Shown here: piece after piece, positions 34,380 through 43,859 of the stretch
Layout of the letters: each line of letters opens with the position of its first letter
How positions within the stretch are numbered: the stretch's first letter is position 1
Notes under the pieces: model-generated
The model's database searches: none
The model's input: only the letters and a program-made list of their open reading frames with translations
Told to the model about the DNA's origin: nothing
Source of the DNA: Phyllobacterium zundukense
GTDB lineage: Bacteria > Pseudomonadota > Alphaproteobacteria > Rhizobiales > Rhizobiaceae
Reading direction: 5' to 3'
DNA: 64,000 bases
NCBI RefSeq assembly: GCF_002764115.1
Contig: NZ_CP017940.1
Span: 718,501 to 782,500, forward strand
Program-made: the position numbers and the translations under genes

Positions 34380-35567
34380 CTAGGCGTGCTGACCCTGCTG
34401 TGCCAGGCGCTTGAGCATGGCTTCCGCCTGTGGGGCGCGTTCCGAACGGCCAATGAAGCCGCCGCCGAAGACGCGGGCGGTATTGCTGTCGTCCGAATAG
34501 AGAACGCAGGCCTGCCCCGGTGCGATGCCGCTTTCGCCGTCGACCAGTTCCACCCACGTTTCCCCACCCTCATGATGCAGGACAGCCGGACGAGGCGGGC
34601 GGGTCGAGCGGACCTTGGCGTAAACTTCGACGCCGCCCTGCGGGATACTTTCCAAAGCATCATCGCCCAGCCAGTTGACGTTGCGCAGGTACACCTTACG
34701 GGTTTCGAGCGCTTCGCGCGGGCCGACAATGACACGTGCATTCTTCGCATCGAGATGGATGACATAGAGCGGGTCGCCAGTGGCGACGCCAATGCCGCGG
34801 CGCTGGCCGATTGTATAATGGACGATGCCTTCATGGCGGCCGAGCACCCGCCCGTCGATGTGGACGATATCGCCGGGATTGGCAGCCTCCGGCTTCAGTT
34901 TGGAGATAATGTCCGAATATTTGCCCTGCGGCACGAAGCAGATGTCCTGGCTGTCCTGCTTGTTGGCAACGGTGAGACCAAGTTCTTCGGCAATGGCGCG
35001 GGTTTCCGGCTTGGTTAGTCCGCCGAGCGGGAAGCGCAGGTAGTCGATCTGCTCCTGCGTCGTGGCAAAGAGGAAATAGCTCTGGTCCTTGTCGGTATCG
35101 ACGGGGCGGAAGAGGGCGCGATGCGCACCATTGGCATGGCTGCGAATATAATGGCCTGTCGCCAGTGCATCGGCGCCAAGATCGCGGGCGGTCTGCAGGA
35201 GGTCGGCGAACTTGACGGTCTGATTGCATGAGACGCAGGGAATCGGCGTCTCGCCGCTGACATAGCTCGCAGCGAACGGATCGATCACGGCTTCGCGGAA
35301 ACGTGCTTCATAGTCGAGGACATAGTGCGGAATGCCAAGACGCTCGGAAACGCGGCGCGCGTCCTCGATGTCCTGACCGGCGCAGCAGGACCCGGCGCGA
35401 TGGGTCGATGCGCCATGATCGTAGAGCTGCAGGGTCACGCCGACGACATCATAGCCCTGGCGTTTGAGGATGCCGGCCACGACAGAAGAATCCACGCCGC
35501 CAGACATGGCAACGACGATACGGGTGTCTTCCGGCTTTCCCGGCAGATCGAGATTATTCAGTGTCAT
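34380..35567 (-). CDS. mnmA: tRNA-specific 2-thiouridylase MnmA
   Basis: A 395-residue enzyme that installs the 2-thio group on U34 of tRNA-Lys, -Glu and -Gln. The PP-loop ATP-binding motif SGGVDSS is near residue 25. The catalytic cysteine pair is found in the NPCV-equivalent [14 protein letters not shown] and in [11 protein letters not shown], and the C-terminal beta-barrel carries IGQRRGIGV. The protein closely resembles the Brucella enzyme from [16 protein letters not shown] onward, which supports the ATG at 35567 over the upstream ATG at 35594. It is divergent from sciP across 298 bp. Confidence 0.96.
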   Translation of the reverse strand: MTLNNLDLPGKPEDTRIVVAMSGGVDSSVVAGILKRQGYDVVGVTLQLYDHGASTHRAGSCCAGQDIEDARRVSERLGIPHYVLDYEARFREAVIDPFAASYVSGETPIPCVSCNQTVKFADLLQTARDLGADALATGHYIRSHANGAHRALFRPVDTDKDQSYFLFATTQEQIDYLRFPLGGLTKPETRAIAEELGLTVANKQDSQDICFVPQGKYSDIISKLKPEAANPGDIVHIDGRVLGRHEGIVHYTIGQRRGIGVATGDPLYVIHLDAKNARVIVGPREALETRKVYLRNVNWLGDDALESIPQGGVEVYAKVRSTRPPRPAVLHHEGGETWVELVDGESGIAPGQACVLYSDDSNTARVFGGGFIGRSERAPQAEAMLKRLAQQGQHA

Positions 35568-35794
35568 AAGCGGATCCGGTTCTTGCAGCGGCATAAAGGC
35601 GCACTGCTGTTGTCGGCCCTATATAGGTTATTGACCCGATCTTGCCAACAGGAAGTCACAGGCAGCGCATTTTTCTTGATGGGCGGGAACGGCGGCCTTC
35701 AGTGCGGAAATGCCGAATTTCCGGGAGTTAGACCAAAGTTTAACGAAAATACCGCCGATCTATTAACCGAAGTTACCAGAGAATGACCGACGGT

Positions 35795-35809
35795 TTAGGC
35801 AATTATTAA
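35795..35809 (+). promoter_or_regulatory. Near-consensus CtrA-binding box upstream of sciP
   Basis: TTAG-N7-TTAA at this position matches the CtrA full box TTAA-N7-TTAA with one change and lies 57 bases before the sciP ATG. In Caulobacter, CtrA activates sciP, so the site fits; occupancy here is inferred. Confidence 0.55.
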
Positions 35810-35865
35810 AGCCCTGTATGTAATGTCAGCTCCGATAGGTCTTGAAGTTTAGTGTAGAGAGTACA

Positions 35866-36141
35866 ATGACCGATCTTGTTCGACCGAGAGTAAAATATGT
35901 AATCGGCCCGGATGGCAGCCCACTGACCATCGCCGATCTTCCACCCGCGAATACGCGGCGTTGGGTTATTCGCCGCAAGGCTGAGGTGGTTGCCGCTGTG
36001 CGCGGTGGTCTTCTTAGTCTTGAGGAGGCTTGCCAACGCTATACTTTGACGGTGGAAGAGTTCCTGTCCTGGCAGTCCTCGATCTCCGATCACGGGCTGG
36101 CTGGCCTTCGAACGACCCGGATACAGCAATATCGTCATTAG
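35866..36141 (+). CDS. sciP: SciP (DUF1153), CtrA inhibitory protein
   Basis: A 91-residue helix-turn-helix protein of the DUF1153 family: VKYVIGPDGSPLTIADLPP at the N-terminus, then RRWVIRRKAEVVAAVRGGLL and a C-terminal LTVEEFLSWQSSI. In Caulobacter the family member SciP binds CtrA at promoters and blocks transcription of its target genes in G1. The size matches the family. The ATG at 35866 is preferred to the frame opening at 35842. A CtrA-like box lies upstream and an intrinsic terminator downstream. ctrA itself is 7 kb away. Confidence 0.9.
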   Translation: MTDLVRPRVKYVIGPDGSPLTIADLPPANTRRWVIRRKAEVVAAVRGGLLSLEEACQRYTLTVEEFLSWQSSISDHGLAGLRTTRIQQYRH

Positions 36142-36163
36142 ATGATGGTGCAATGAGCGAGGA

Positions 36164-36193
36164 AAAGGCTGGTCGTGAGACCGGCCTTTTTCG
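36164..36193. terminator. Bidirectional intrinsic terminator between sciP and the sulfatase chimera
   Basis: AAGGCTGGTC-GTGA-GACCGGCCTT followed by a T-run forms a stable hairpin after sciP. The A-run on the other side gives a T tract for the minus strand, so it can also end the convergent sulfatase transcript. Confidence 0.85.
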
Positions 36194-36216
36194 TTTTGCG
36201 TTTGGCCGCGATACGG

Positions 36217-38736
36217 TTATTTGAGGTCCGCTGCTTTTGGCGGCCATACATCACCATAAGAAACCACCCCGACGCGGGTCGCATAGCCCTGCCAGGCTTC
36301 GATAAGCTCCTTAAGCGTTTCAGGATGGTTTGCATTCAGAGCGGTGGTTTCACCTCGATCACTGGCAACATTGAAGAGTTTCCATCCTTCTACCGTAGAT
36401 TTCTCCTTCTTGATGATCAAAGGTTGCCAAAGTGCTTTCCATTCGCCCTTGTTCACATAGATCTGACTGTCAAACTCGTCGACTTGGGGATCGGAATGGA
36501 TTGCGCCGTTTTTTTCTCCCTTCAGCCAGCCAAGCAGCGATGTTCCCGTAACGGGATAGACAGCCTTACCCTGGTAAAGCACCTTGCTAAGCTTGCCCTC
36601 CTGTCCGGCGTCGACGTGAACCACGTCCGGTTGTGCCTGCTCGCTTGGTGGCGTGACGCCCGCAAGCTCCAGTACAGTTGGGGCGAAATCGGTCACATGC
36701 GCGAATTCGTGCAGCGCCGGCAATTTCTCCTTTTGTCCTGGAAGCACAAAAATCGCCGGCGTGCTGACGCCTCCTTCATACAATTCAGTCTTGAAGCCGC
36801 GGAATGGCGTATTGCTGACACTAGCCCATTCGGGACTGCGCCGAAATTCGGGTAGTTTACCAATACCCAGACGACCCAACTTGGTGATAACGAGGGTCAG
36901 ATCGTCCCCTTCCGTAGTAATGTTGGCGAATTTGTCATTGCTATCTGGCGCACCATTGTCGGACTGAAATACAATGAACGTATTGTCATATTCGCCTATC
37001 TCCTTGAGATGCTGGACGATAAGCCCGACATTTTGATCGAGATTATCGACCATCGCCGCATAGACCTGCATACGACGCTCGAAAACCTGTTTCTGGACTG
37101 GTGATAGGTCCTTCCATTTCGAGGCGAGCGATGTAGGCGTAAAATCTTGCGGAATAATTCCCAGTTTCTTTTGTTTGTCGATGCGATTCTCCCGCACGAC
37201 ATTGAAACCCTCCTTGTAGCGTCCCTTATATTTCTCCAGATCGGCATCCGGGGCTTCCATCGGCACATGCGGCGTGTTGAAAGCGAGATAGGCGAAGAAA
37301 GGCTTCTTGTCGCCGTGATCGAGATCGATCTGGCGGATGAGTTCGCGGGTAAACAGATCAGCGGAATATTGAGATTTGCCGCTATAGTCGGCAGCTGTAT
37401 ATTTGCCGTCTTTCGAAAAGACTTCAATCTCAGCACCTGGTGTCTGGTTGCTCGGGTCGATATAATGCACATGTGAGCCGCCGCTCGGGATCAACGTACG
37501 TTCAAATCCCCAGCCTTGTGGTCTACGGCCGCCCGGGCTCTCACCTTCATCGCCCTTGCTGGAGGTTCCTCCCAATTGCCACTTACCGGACATGTAAGTG
37601 TGGTAGCCGGCATCATTGAGCAACTGCACAAAGGTGAGCGCACTGTCATTGAGATAATTCTCATAGCCGGGTTTGCCAAAACGGGGATCATTGGGGTTCG
37701 ACCCCATTGTGCCTTGGCCGATAAGATGATGCTCAGTGCCGGTGAGCAGTTGTGACCGTGTCACCTGACACTTGGCGCCGGTGTGGAAATTGGTCAGGAC
37801 GCGGCCTTGCGCTGCCAGCGCGTCCAGATTGGGCGTATCGATTTCGCCGCGGATGTTCGGCTTGCGGGAGGCAGGCATGATTTCCGCCGTGTCGCCATTG
37901 GTGTGCGGCTGGTGCGGACCGGTATAGATGTCCTTTGTCCATTCCCAGGCATTGCCGATCGTGTCGAAGAGTTTGAAATCATTGGCGCCGTAGCAACCAA
38001 CGGGGGCGAGATCGTCATGGCCGTCCTCGGCGGTGTTGAATGTGGGGAAAGGTCCTTGCCAGTAATTGGCTGCTGGTTTGCCTTTATCGTCGTACGGAGC
38101 GACGTCCAGATCAGCACCCTCATGCCCAGCCTTCGCCGCATATTCCCACTCAGCTTCAGTGGGCAGATCGCGGCCTAGCCAATGCGCAAACGCGAGCGCG
38201 TCGGCCCGGGTTACCAGCGTCACTGGTTGATTAACTTTGCCCGCGATCGTGCTACCCGGCCCCAGAGGGTGACGCCACGATGCGCCTTTGACATAGGTCC
38301 ACCAAGCAAGATCACGCTGCACCATTTCGTTGTCGCTCGGCGTGTGAAAGACAGCACCGCCGCCTTGGCGCTCTGCATCACTGGTGTAGCCGGTCGCGCG
38401 TACGAAAGCCGCGAACTGAGCGTTGGTCACTTCAGTCTGGTCGATCCAGAAGCTGTGAATTTGCGTTTTCTCGTGGCTTGCCGGGCGTTCATCCAGATAG
38501 CCACGCGTCGAGCCGAAGACGAAGGCGCCTGCAGCAATGTGAACCATTCCGGCATTGAACTTGTCCGGCCACCCTGCTGGCAGTCCGGAGTAATTCTCGC
38601 AGAGCGTTTGCGAGCCAAGGGCCAGATTTTCTGCCTCGCCAGCGCCGTCGCTTCTCGAAGCAACCGGCAGTGCCAGGACTGAAGCCAGCATTACCACAAG
38701 GGTGGTTGCGCCGATGAGCCGCTTTCGAACAGTCAT
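36217..38736 (-). CDS. Chimeric formylglycine-generating-enzyme/sulfatase, probably non-functional
   Basis: An 839-residue exported protein (signal MTVRKRLIGATTLVVMLASV). Residues about 60-282 are an FGE-sulfatase domain (GAFVFGS, WIDQTEVTN, LPTEAEWEYA, GNAWEW) that stops before the GGSFLC and C-terminal part carrying the two catalytic cysteines. Residues about 297-839 are a sulfatase (IDTPNLDALA, FQSDNGAP) that lacks the N-terminal PNIxxxxxDD calcium-binding strand. Its cysteine motif is CQVTR (Cys323) instead of CxPxR, and GKWHLG reads GKWQLG. The join at residues 283-297 is what a single in-frame deletion between two adjacent genes would give. The coding sequence looks AT-richer than its neighbours. 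It may be a decaying remnant. Confidence 0.82.
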   Translation of the reverse strand: MTVRKRLIGATTLVVMLASVLALPVASRSDGAGEAENLALGSQTLCENYSGLPAGWPDKFNAGMVHIAAGAFVFGSTRGYLDERPASHEKTQIHSFWIDQTEVTNAQFAAFVRATGYTSDAERQGGGAVFHTPSDNEMVQRDLAWWTYVKGASWRHPLGPGSTIAGKVNQPVTLVTRADALAFAHWLGRDLPTEAEWEYAAKAGHEGADLDVAPYDDKGKPAANYWQGPFPTFNTAEDGHDDLAPVGCYGANDFKLFDTIGNAWEWTKDIYTGPHQPHTNGDTAEIMPASRKPNIRGEIDTPNLDALAAQGRVLTNFHTGAKCQVTRSQLLTGTEHHLIGQGTMGSNPNDPRFGKPGYENYLNDSALTFVQLLNDAGYHTYMSGKWQLGGTSSKGDEGESPGGRRPQGWGFERTLIPSGGSHVHYIDPSNQTPGAEIEVFSKDGKYTAADYSGKSQYSADLFTRELIRQIDLDHGDKKPFFAYLAFNTPHVPMEAPDADLEKYKGRYKEGFNVVRENRIDKQKKLGIIPQDFTPTSLASKWKDLSPVQKQVFERRMQVYAAMVDNLDQNVGLIVQHLKEIGEYDNTFIVFQSDNGAPDSNDKFANITTEGDDLTLVITKLGRLGIGKLPEFRRSPEWASVSNTPFRGFKTELYEGGVSTPAIFVLPGQKEKLPALHEFAHVTDFAPTVLELAGVTPPSEQAQPDVVHVDAGQEGKLSKVLYQGKAVYPVTGTSLLGWLKGEKNGAIHSDPQVDEFDSQIYVNKGEWKALWQPLIIKKEKSTVEGWKLFNVASDRGETTALNANHPETLKELIEAWQGYATRVGVVSYGDVWPPKAADLK

Positions 38737-39005
38737 TGCCGGCCCGCATTATTGGGATGCTGGTCGTCTCGCTGGTGGACGATCATGCTTTCTGCACGCA
38801 ATACTCCCTCTTTTTGCCGCAATATTCTTGAACGGCAATGCTTAAAGTATGAGAGAAAGCCTGTTCGATCAGGTTTTCCCGTCTTTCTGAATTAAGGAGG
38901 AGACTAACAGCGAAAATGCGACTGATCGCGCGAAGTAATTATTTAGTTATTCAGCAGGATAGAAAATAATTCTATGAAAATTGGCGGCGGGTTGCGAAGT
39001 AATAC

Positions 39006-39467
39006 TTAAGTCGCAGACTTTTCCTCACGCACGATGAAGTGTGTTGCTACTGCTGACAAGATTGCCGAGGCGGTGAAAAACCACAGGCCGGGCTGGGCGA
39101 TCGCAGTTGCGAGCCCGCTGGTCTTGGCTCCAAAAATGACCAGGGCGACGAGCAGCACGTCCAGCATCGACCATTTCGACAGGATGCCGATCCAGCGGTG
39201 AAGAACCTGTGCTGCAGCGGGTACCTGCGCTGCAGCCAGGTGCGCAACTGCCAGTTTGGTGATCGGCAGGATCACGGAAAACAGCGTGACGATCACGGTC
39301 AAAAGCCAGTCACCGCCGGCCCAGAGCGATCCAATGATACCCAGGAGCGAGGGGTTTTCGTCGAAAAAATACAGCTTGCTGATGTTCATCAAGGGCATGG
39401 TCAACCCGAGCGCCAGGGTGAAAGTCGCAATGAACAGAAAGATGGGAATGAAAAATCTTACCGGCAT
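39006..39467 (-). CDS. PqiA-like membrane protein
   Basis: A protein of about 153 residues with four hydrophobic segments. The C-terminal half shows the paraquat-inducible protein A pattern: KWSMLDVLLVALVIFGAKTS followed by a Gly-rich GLWFFTASAILSA helix. PqiA works with MCE proteins in lipid transport at the envelope. Only one half of the usual two-domain PqiA is present. The ATG at 39467 follows GGAATC; a start at 39503 would add 12 residues. No MCE gene is adjacent. Confidence 0.75.
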   Translation of the reverse strand: MPVRFFIPIFLFIATFTLALGLTMPLMNISKLYFFDENPSLLGIIGSLWAGGDWLLTVIVTLFSVILPITKLAVAHLAAAQVPAAAQVLHRWIGILSKWSMLDVLLVALVIFGAKTSGLATAIAQPGLWFFTASAILSAVATHFIVREEKSAT

Positions 39468-39691
39468 GCTGATTCCGAACCAAAGCTGATCTGGAGTATG
39501 CATGAAGGAAACGATTGGTACCCGTCAAGGACGAACGATAGTGAGGAACACCGATCACATTCGCTTGTACCCGATTGACGCTTACTATGGATGATCTCCA
39601 TAGTACAAAGCACCGCCCTATTGCCGCCAGTTATTGAGGATATTGAATTCTTGATGATTTGATCGACACAGAACATTGGATTGAACCCTTT

Positions 39692-41803
39692 ATGCGCACC
39701 AAATTCGGCTTGCTGTTTGTTTTCCTGGCCCTTGTTTCCCCGGCTCAGGCGCTGGAGGCCGGCTCGCCGCCAGTGCTGGCGCCGATGGAGGAGCAGGCGA
39801 AGGCCGCGCATCTGAGTGCGCAGTTGCTGACGCATTACCACTACAAGAAGGTGCCGCTCGACGACGCCTTGTCTGCCAAAATCATCGATCGGTACATCGA
39901 AGCACTGGACTCGGAACGCTTCTTCTTCCTTCAGTCCGATATCGATCAGTTCACGGCCAGCAAGGACAAGATCGATGATGCCATTTACAGCGAAGATCTC
40001 AGCATCCCGTTTGCAATTTTCAATGTGTATGAGCAGCGTGTCGTAGAGCGCCTGAGTTACGCCCGCGAATTGCTCAAGAACGGCTTCGATTTCAGTCAGA
40101 ACGAAGAATATGTCGTCATGCGCGACAAGGAGCCTTGGCCGAAATCCGAAGCGGAAAGCCGGGAGTTATGGCGCAAGCGCGTGAAGAACGACTGGCTGCG
40201 CCTGAAATTGGCTGGCACGGCGGATGCAACCATACGCGAGACGCTTGGCAAGCGGTATGCGAACTCGCAGGAGCGGGCATACAAGTATAAGAGCAACGAT
40301 GTCTTTCAGATATTCATGAATGCCTACACGACCTCGATCGAACCCCATACGGACTATTTTGGTGTCGCGGCAGCGTCGGACTTCGACATTTCGATGAAGC
40401 TTTCACTGGTAGGTATCGGCGCCGTGCTCCAGGAGCGCGACGAATACACGACAATTCGGGAGTTGGTGCCGGGCGGTCCGGCGCAGCTATCGGGCCAGCT
40501 TGCGGTCGGCGACAGGATTGTTGGCGTGGCGCAAGGCAAGGACGGCGCATTCGTGGATGTCGTCGGGACACGTGTGAACGAAGTTGTGAAATTGATACGC
40601 GGCGAGAAAGATACGGTGGTCCGGCTGGATGTATTGCCAACGGACGCCGGGCTCGACGGCAAGCATCGGGCGGTCACGCTGGTGCGGGACAAGATCAACC
40701 TGGAAAAGCAGGCCGCCAGGAAAAGCGTGCAGATTGTGACGGATGGCGATAGCTCGCGCAAAATCGGCGTGATTTCATTACCTACATTCTATGAAGATTT
40801 CGAAGCGCGACGGCGCGGTGACAAGAACTATCGAAGCGCAAGCCGTGATGTCGCCAAGCTGTTGGATGAACTGGAAAAAGATAAGGTCGATGGCGTCGTC
40901 ATCGATCTGCGCAACAATGGCGGTGGTTCATTGCCGCAGGCCATCGAACTGACCGGCTTGTTCGTGGGCAAGGGACCGGTTCTGCAGCAGCGCAATGGCG
41001 ACGGCGAGATCAAGGTAAACGGCAATACCCGCGCCACGGCTCGCTGGACAGGTCCGCTTGCCGTACTCATCAATCGCGGATCGGCCTCTGCGTCCGAGAT
41101 TTTTGCCGCGGCCATACAGGATTACGGCCGGGGCGTCATCGTTGGCGAACCGAGTTTCGGCAAGGGCACGGTCCAAACAGTGGTGGATCTCGATGAGGAA
41201 GCACGCAATGCGAAGCCGGAATTCGGTGAGTTGAAGATGACCGTTGCGCAGTTCTTCCGCATAAATGGTGGCACCACGCAGCTTCGCGGGGTGACGCCCG
41301 ATATCAGCTTGCCTGGCTTCGCGGACGACGAAAAGCTGGGGGAGTCGAGCTACGACAATGCGTTACCGTGGCTGCAGGTTAAACCGGCGGATTATTCGCC
41401 TCTTGGTGATATCAAGCAGTTGGTGCCGGAACTTCAAAGCCGCCACCAGGCCCGCGTCGATAAGGACAAGGATTTTAGCGGTCTCGTGGAAGATGTGAAT
41501 GAGCTGAATGACTTACGCAAGAAGCGCGTTATCTCTCTCAACGAGACCGAAAGGCGCACTGAAAGAGATCGTCAGGTAAAGCGGCTGAAGGCGCGCGAGG
41601 CAGCTGAGGGCAAAGGTTCCGTGTCACCGGCAGATCTTGTATTTCAGGAAGATGGACTGCAGGCCAACGAGCGGAGCTTGAGCGCAGATATCGCGAGCGA
41701 GAAGGCGCAGAAGGACGCAAAAGACGTCCTTCTGGAGGAGACGATGCATATCCTCAATGACGAATCCGACCTCCTGAAAGTCCAGTCGGCAAAGAACAAT
41801 TGA
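39692..41803 (+). CDS. prc: Carboxy-terminal processing protease Prc/Tsp (S41)
   Basis: A 703-residue periplasmic protease with signal peptide MRTKFGLLFVFLALVSPAQA. An N-terminal helical domain is followed by a PDZ domain (about 230-330; GIGAVLQERDEYTTIRELVP), then the S41 catalytic domain with Ser466 in RGSASASEIFAAA and Lys491 in SFGKGTVQ, at the same spacing as E. coli Tsp. It ends with a long charged C-terminal domain. Prc degrades misfolded and lipid-attached envelope proteins and peptidoglycan hydrolases. The ATG at 39692 is fixed by the signal peptide. It is divergent from the PqiA-like gene. Confidence 0.93.
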   Translation: MRTKFGLLFVFLALVSPAQALEAGSPPVLAPMEEQAKAAHLSAQLLTHYHYKKVPLDDALSAKIIDRYIEALDSERFFFLQSDIDQFTASKDKIDDAIYSEDLSIPFAIFNVYEQRVVERLSYARELLKNGFDFSQNEEYVVMRDKEPWPKSEAESRELWRKRVKNDWLRLKLAGTADATIRETLGKRYANSQERAYKYKSNDVFQIFMNAYTTSIEPHTDYFGVAAASDFDISMKLSLVGIGAVLQERDEYTTIRELVPGGPAQLSGQLAVGDRIVGVAQGKDGAFVDVVGTRVNEVVKLIRGEKDTVVRLDVLPTDAGLDGKHRAVTLVRDKINLEKQAARKSVQIVTDGDSSRKIGVISLPTFYEDFEARRRGDKNYRSASRDVAKLLDELEKDKVDGVVIDLRNNGGGSLPQAIELTGLFVGKGPVLQQRNGDGEIKVNGNTRATARWTGPLAVLINRGSASASEIFAAAIQDYGRGVIVGEPSFGKGTVQTVVDLDEEARNAKPEFGELKMTVAQFFRINGGTTQLRGVTPDISLPGFADDEKLGESSYDNALPWLQVKPADYSPLGDIKQLVPELQSRHQARVDKDKDFSGLVEDVNELNDLRKKRVISLNETERRTERDRQVKRLKAREAAEGKGSVSPADLVFQEDGLQANERSLSADIASEKAQKDAKDVLLEETMHILNDESDLLKVQSAKNN

Positions 41804-41863
41804 TCCAACGGTAGTCAGCGCCAGGGGGTGAGCCTGGCACTACAAAAAACAAACGGTACAACG

Positions 41864-42160
41864 ATGGCAGGTCAGATCAATATTGATAAGCAGGAGACGG
41901 AAAAGGGCGGGCGTTATACGGCGGTGGTGTCTGGGCACGAAGCCGAAATGACGTTTTCGCGCGCGAGCCCGCATCTGATCATTATCGATCATACCGCTGT
42001 GCCCGATGCTTTACGCGGTCAGGGTGTCGGGCAGGCTCTGGCGCTGCATGCGGTGGAAGATGCGCGGGCAGGGGGATGGAAGATCATCCCGCTGTGCCCC
42101 TTCATGCGCGCCCAATCGCTTCGACATGCGGAGTGGGCCGATGTGATCCAGCAACGCTGA
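41864..42160 (+). CDS. GNAT-like N-acetyltransferase (YjdJ/Gcn5-related small family)
   Basis: A 98-residue single-domain protein of the small Gcn5-like family. The acetyl-CoA loop is seen in VPDALRGQGVGQALALHAVE and the end motif in KIIPLCPFMRAQSL. Family members are half-size GNAT proteins of unknown substrate. The ATG at 41864 is chosen because the family starts close to this point; a GTG at 41828 is possible. It is 60 bp downstream of prc and may be cotranscribed with it. Confidence 0.78.
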   Translation: MAGQINIDKQETEKGGRYTAVVSGHEAEMTFSRASPHLIIIDHTAVPDALRGQGVGQALALHAVEDARAGGWKIIPLCPFMRAQSLRHAEWADVIQQR

Positions 42161-42210
42161 GATCGTTCGGAAACTTCACCCAGCAGACTGAATTCTCAAA
42201 AGGCCTCAGG

Positions 42211-42594
42211 CTAGCCGATCATCGCGCGCCTGTCAGCGACAGGGATTTCTTCCTCCCGCGGCTTGCCATCGCGCTGTTCGAGCGCCTCGGCCTTGGCGAG
42301 TTCCGCTTCCGATTCGGTGAGTGCCGCCTCGGCGTCATCTTTCTGGGCCTTCAGGTCGCGAATTGAAACGAACAGATTGTCGCGGCGTTGGCGCGCGGCC
42401 TTGGCGAATGTCGGATAGGCGAAATGCGAAGTGTCGGTGATGCTGGCCTTTTTTTCCTCGGACTGGATCTGGGCGTCCAATTCAGCGGCCATGCGTTCGA
42501 ACTCACCCATCATCAGATCGAGTTGGCCGAGTTGACGGCGCTTTTCCTTGACCTGAAAGAGCTTCAGCCGAACCAAACCTTCATGCGACTTCAT
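42211..42594 (-). CDS. FliJ-like flagellar export chaperone
   Basis: A 127-residue, almost wholly helical, Glu/Lys-rich protein with a start (MKSHEGLVRLKLFQVKEKRR) and coiled-coil pattern like FliJ, the stalk protein of the flagellar export ATPase. FliJ is variable, and the call rests on length, heptads and location beside ctrA, where rhizobial genomes place it. The ATG at 42594 follows GGGGGTAG. It is divergent from ctrA. No other flagellar gene is in the window, so the assignment is tentative. Confidence 0.6.
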   Translation of the reverse strand: MKSHEGLVRLKLFQVKEKRRQLGQLDLMMGEFERMAAELDAQIQSEEKKASITDTSHFAYPTFAKAARQRRDNLFVSIRDLKAQKDDAEAALTESEAELAKAEALEQRDGKPREEEIPVADRRAMIG

Positions 42595-43084
42595 AGGTAC
42601 TACCCCCTCAACGCCATTACATAAAGCCGGTACACTGACGTTTCCAAACCCTGGGCCAAAACCCTGGCGGGCGGTCATCCGGCTATCATTTCACCCGAAT
42701 CACTTCGAGAAAATGAAACAAAAACTTAAAGGCAGCCCCGTCTGGTAACCATTCCTTTACGTTCAGCATTAATCATACGCCTTAAGACTTAAAGCTCGGT
42801 AAACCGAAACCTGAAGTTTTTAGGCAGAGAATTTATCGAGTCGAATGAATCGCTTAGGCCCTTAACCTGAAGCTTTGTCTGATGGTTTTAAGCCGGCGAC
42901 TTGACCTTATGAATCAATGCAGTGCCCGCAATCTTTAATTTAAGAGTCAAAGGCACTTGCAAAGCGGAATTAGATTTTGTTAACCATTCGGTGGCAATCT
43001 TAACGTTATGGAAACGGCTTGTTTCGCGACCTGACTTCGGGATTGCACGGCAACCCATTTCAGCGGCGGGAAAAGGGGAATGAT
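42595..43084. promoter_or_regulatory. ctrA upstream region with five GANTC sites
   Basis: This 490-bp divergent region contains GANTC (CcrM methylation) sites at 42697, 42838, 42847, 42911 and 42944. It also has several TTAA half-sites such as CTTAAGACTTAAAG near 42780 and GTTAACC near 42980, but I find no full TTAA-N7-TTAA box. Clustered GANTC sites upstream of ctrA fit methylation-controlled, replication-coupled transcription as known in Caulobacter and Brucella. Confidence 0.6.
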
Positions 43085-43786
43085 ATGCGGGTTCTTTTAA
43101 TCGAAGACGACAGTGCGACGGCCCAGAGCATCGAGTTGATGCTCAAGTCGGAAAGCTTCAATGTTTATACGACGGATCTGGGCGAAGAGGGTGTCGATCT
43201 CGGCAAACTCTACGACTACGATATCATCCTCCTCGACCTCAACCTGCCAGACATGTCCGGTTATGAAGTCCTGAGGACCTTGCGCCTGTCGAAGGTGAAG
43301 ACCCCGATCCTCATCCTCTCCGGCATGGCTGGCATCGAGGACAAGGTTCGTGGCCTCGGCTTCGGCGCCGACGACTACATGACCAAGCCTTTCCATAAGG
43401 ACGAACTGGTTGCCCGTATCCACGCGATCGTGCGCCGTTCGAAGGGCCATGCGCAGTCGGTCATCACCACTGGCGACCTGATCGTCAATCTCGACGCCAA
43501 GACGGTGGAAGTTGCCGGTCAGCGCGTTCACCTGACGGGCAAGGAATACCAGATGCTGGAGCTCCTCTCGCTCCGCAAGGGCACGACGCTCACCAAGGAA
43601 ATGTTCCTGAACCACCTCTATGGCGGCATGGACGAGCCTGAACTCAAAATCATCGACGTCTTCATCTGCAAGTTGCGCAAGAAGCTCGATTCGGCATCGG
43701 ACGGTATCAACTACATCGAAACCGTCTGGGGCCGCGGCTACGTGCTGCGCGAGCCGGATGCGACGGAAATGCGCGAAATCGCCTGA
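43085..43786 (+). CDS. ctrA: Cell cycle response regulator CtrA
   Basis: A 233-residue OmpR-type regulator with a receiver (acidic residues E7, D8, D9; phosphoacceptor Asp51 in [15 protein letters not shown]; Lys in MTKPF) and a winged-helix domain ([20 protein letters not shown], then [12 protein letters not shown]). The sequence matches alphaproteobacterial CtrA almost end to end, including the [14 protein letters not shown] segment. It is phosphorylated through CckA and ChpT and controls division and, in some species, flagellar genes. The ATG at 43085 follows AAGGGGA. A strong terminator follows. sciP and chpT are nearby. Confidence 0.97.
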   Translation: MRVLLIEDDSATAQSIELMLKSESFNVYTTDLGEEGVDLGKLYDYDIILLDLNLPDMSGYEVLRTLRLSKVKTPILILSGMAGIEDKVRGLGFGADDYMTKPFHKDELVARIHAIVRRSKGHAQSVITTGDLIVNLDAKTVEVAGQRVHLTGKEYQMLELLSLRKGTTLTKEMFLNHLYGGMDEPELKIIDVFICKLRKKLDSASDGINYIETVWGRGYVLREPDATEMREIA

Positions 43787-43805
43787 TCACCTGCTAGTGC
43801 CGACA

Positions 43806-43839
43806 AAGAAGGGCTCCGTTAGACGGAGCCCTTCTTTTT
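43806..43839 (+). terminator. Intrinsic terminator of ctrA
   Basis: AAGAAGGGCTCCG-TTAGA-CGGAGCCCTTCTTTTT begins about 20 bases after the ctrA stop. The GC-rich stem and T-run are classic, and the A-run on the other flank may also serve the convergent cupin gene. Confidence 0.92.
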
Positions 43840-43859
43840 GTGCATGTTGCGCTCTTCCG

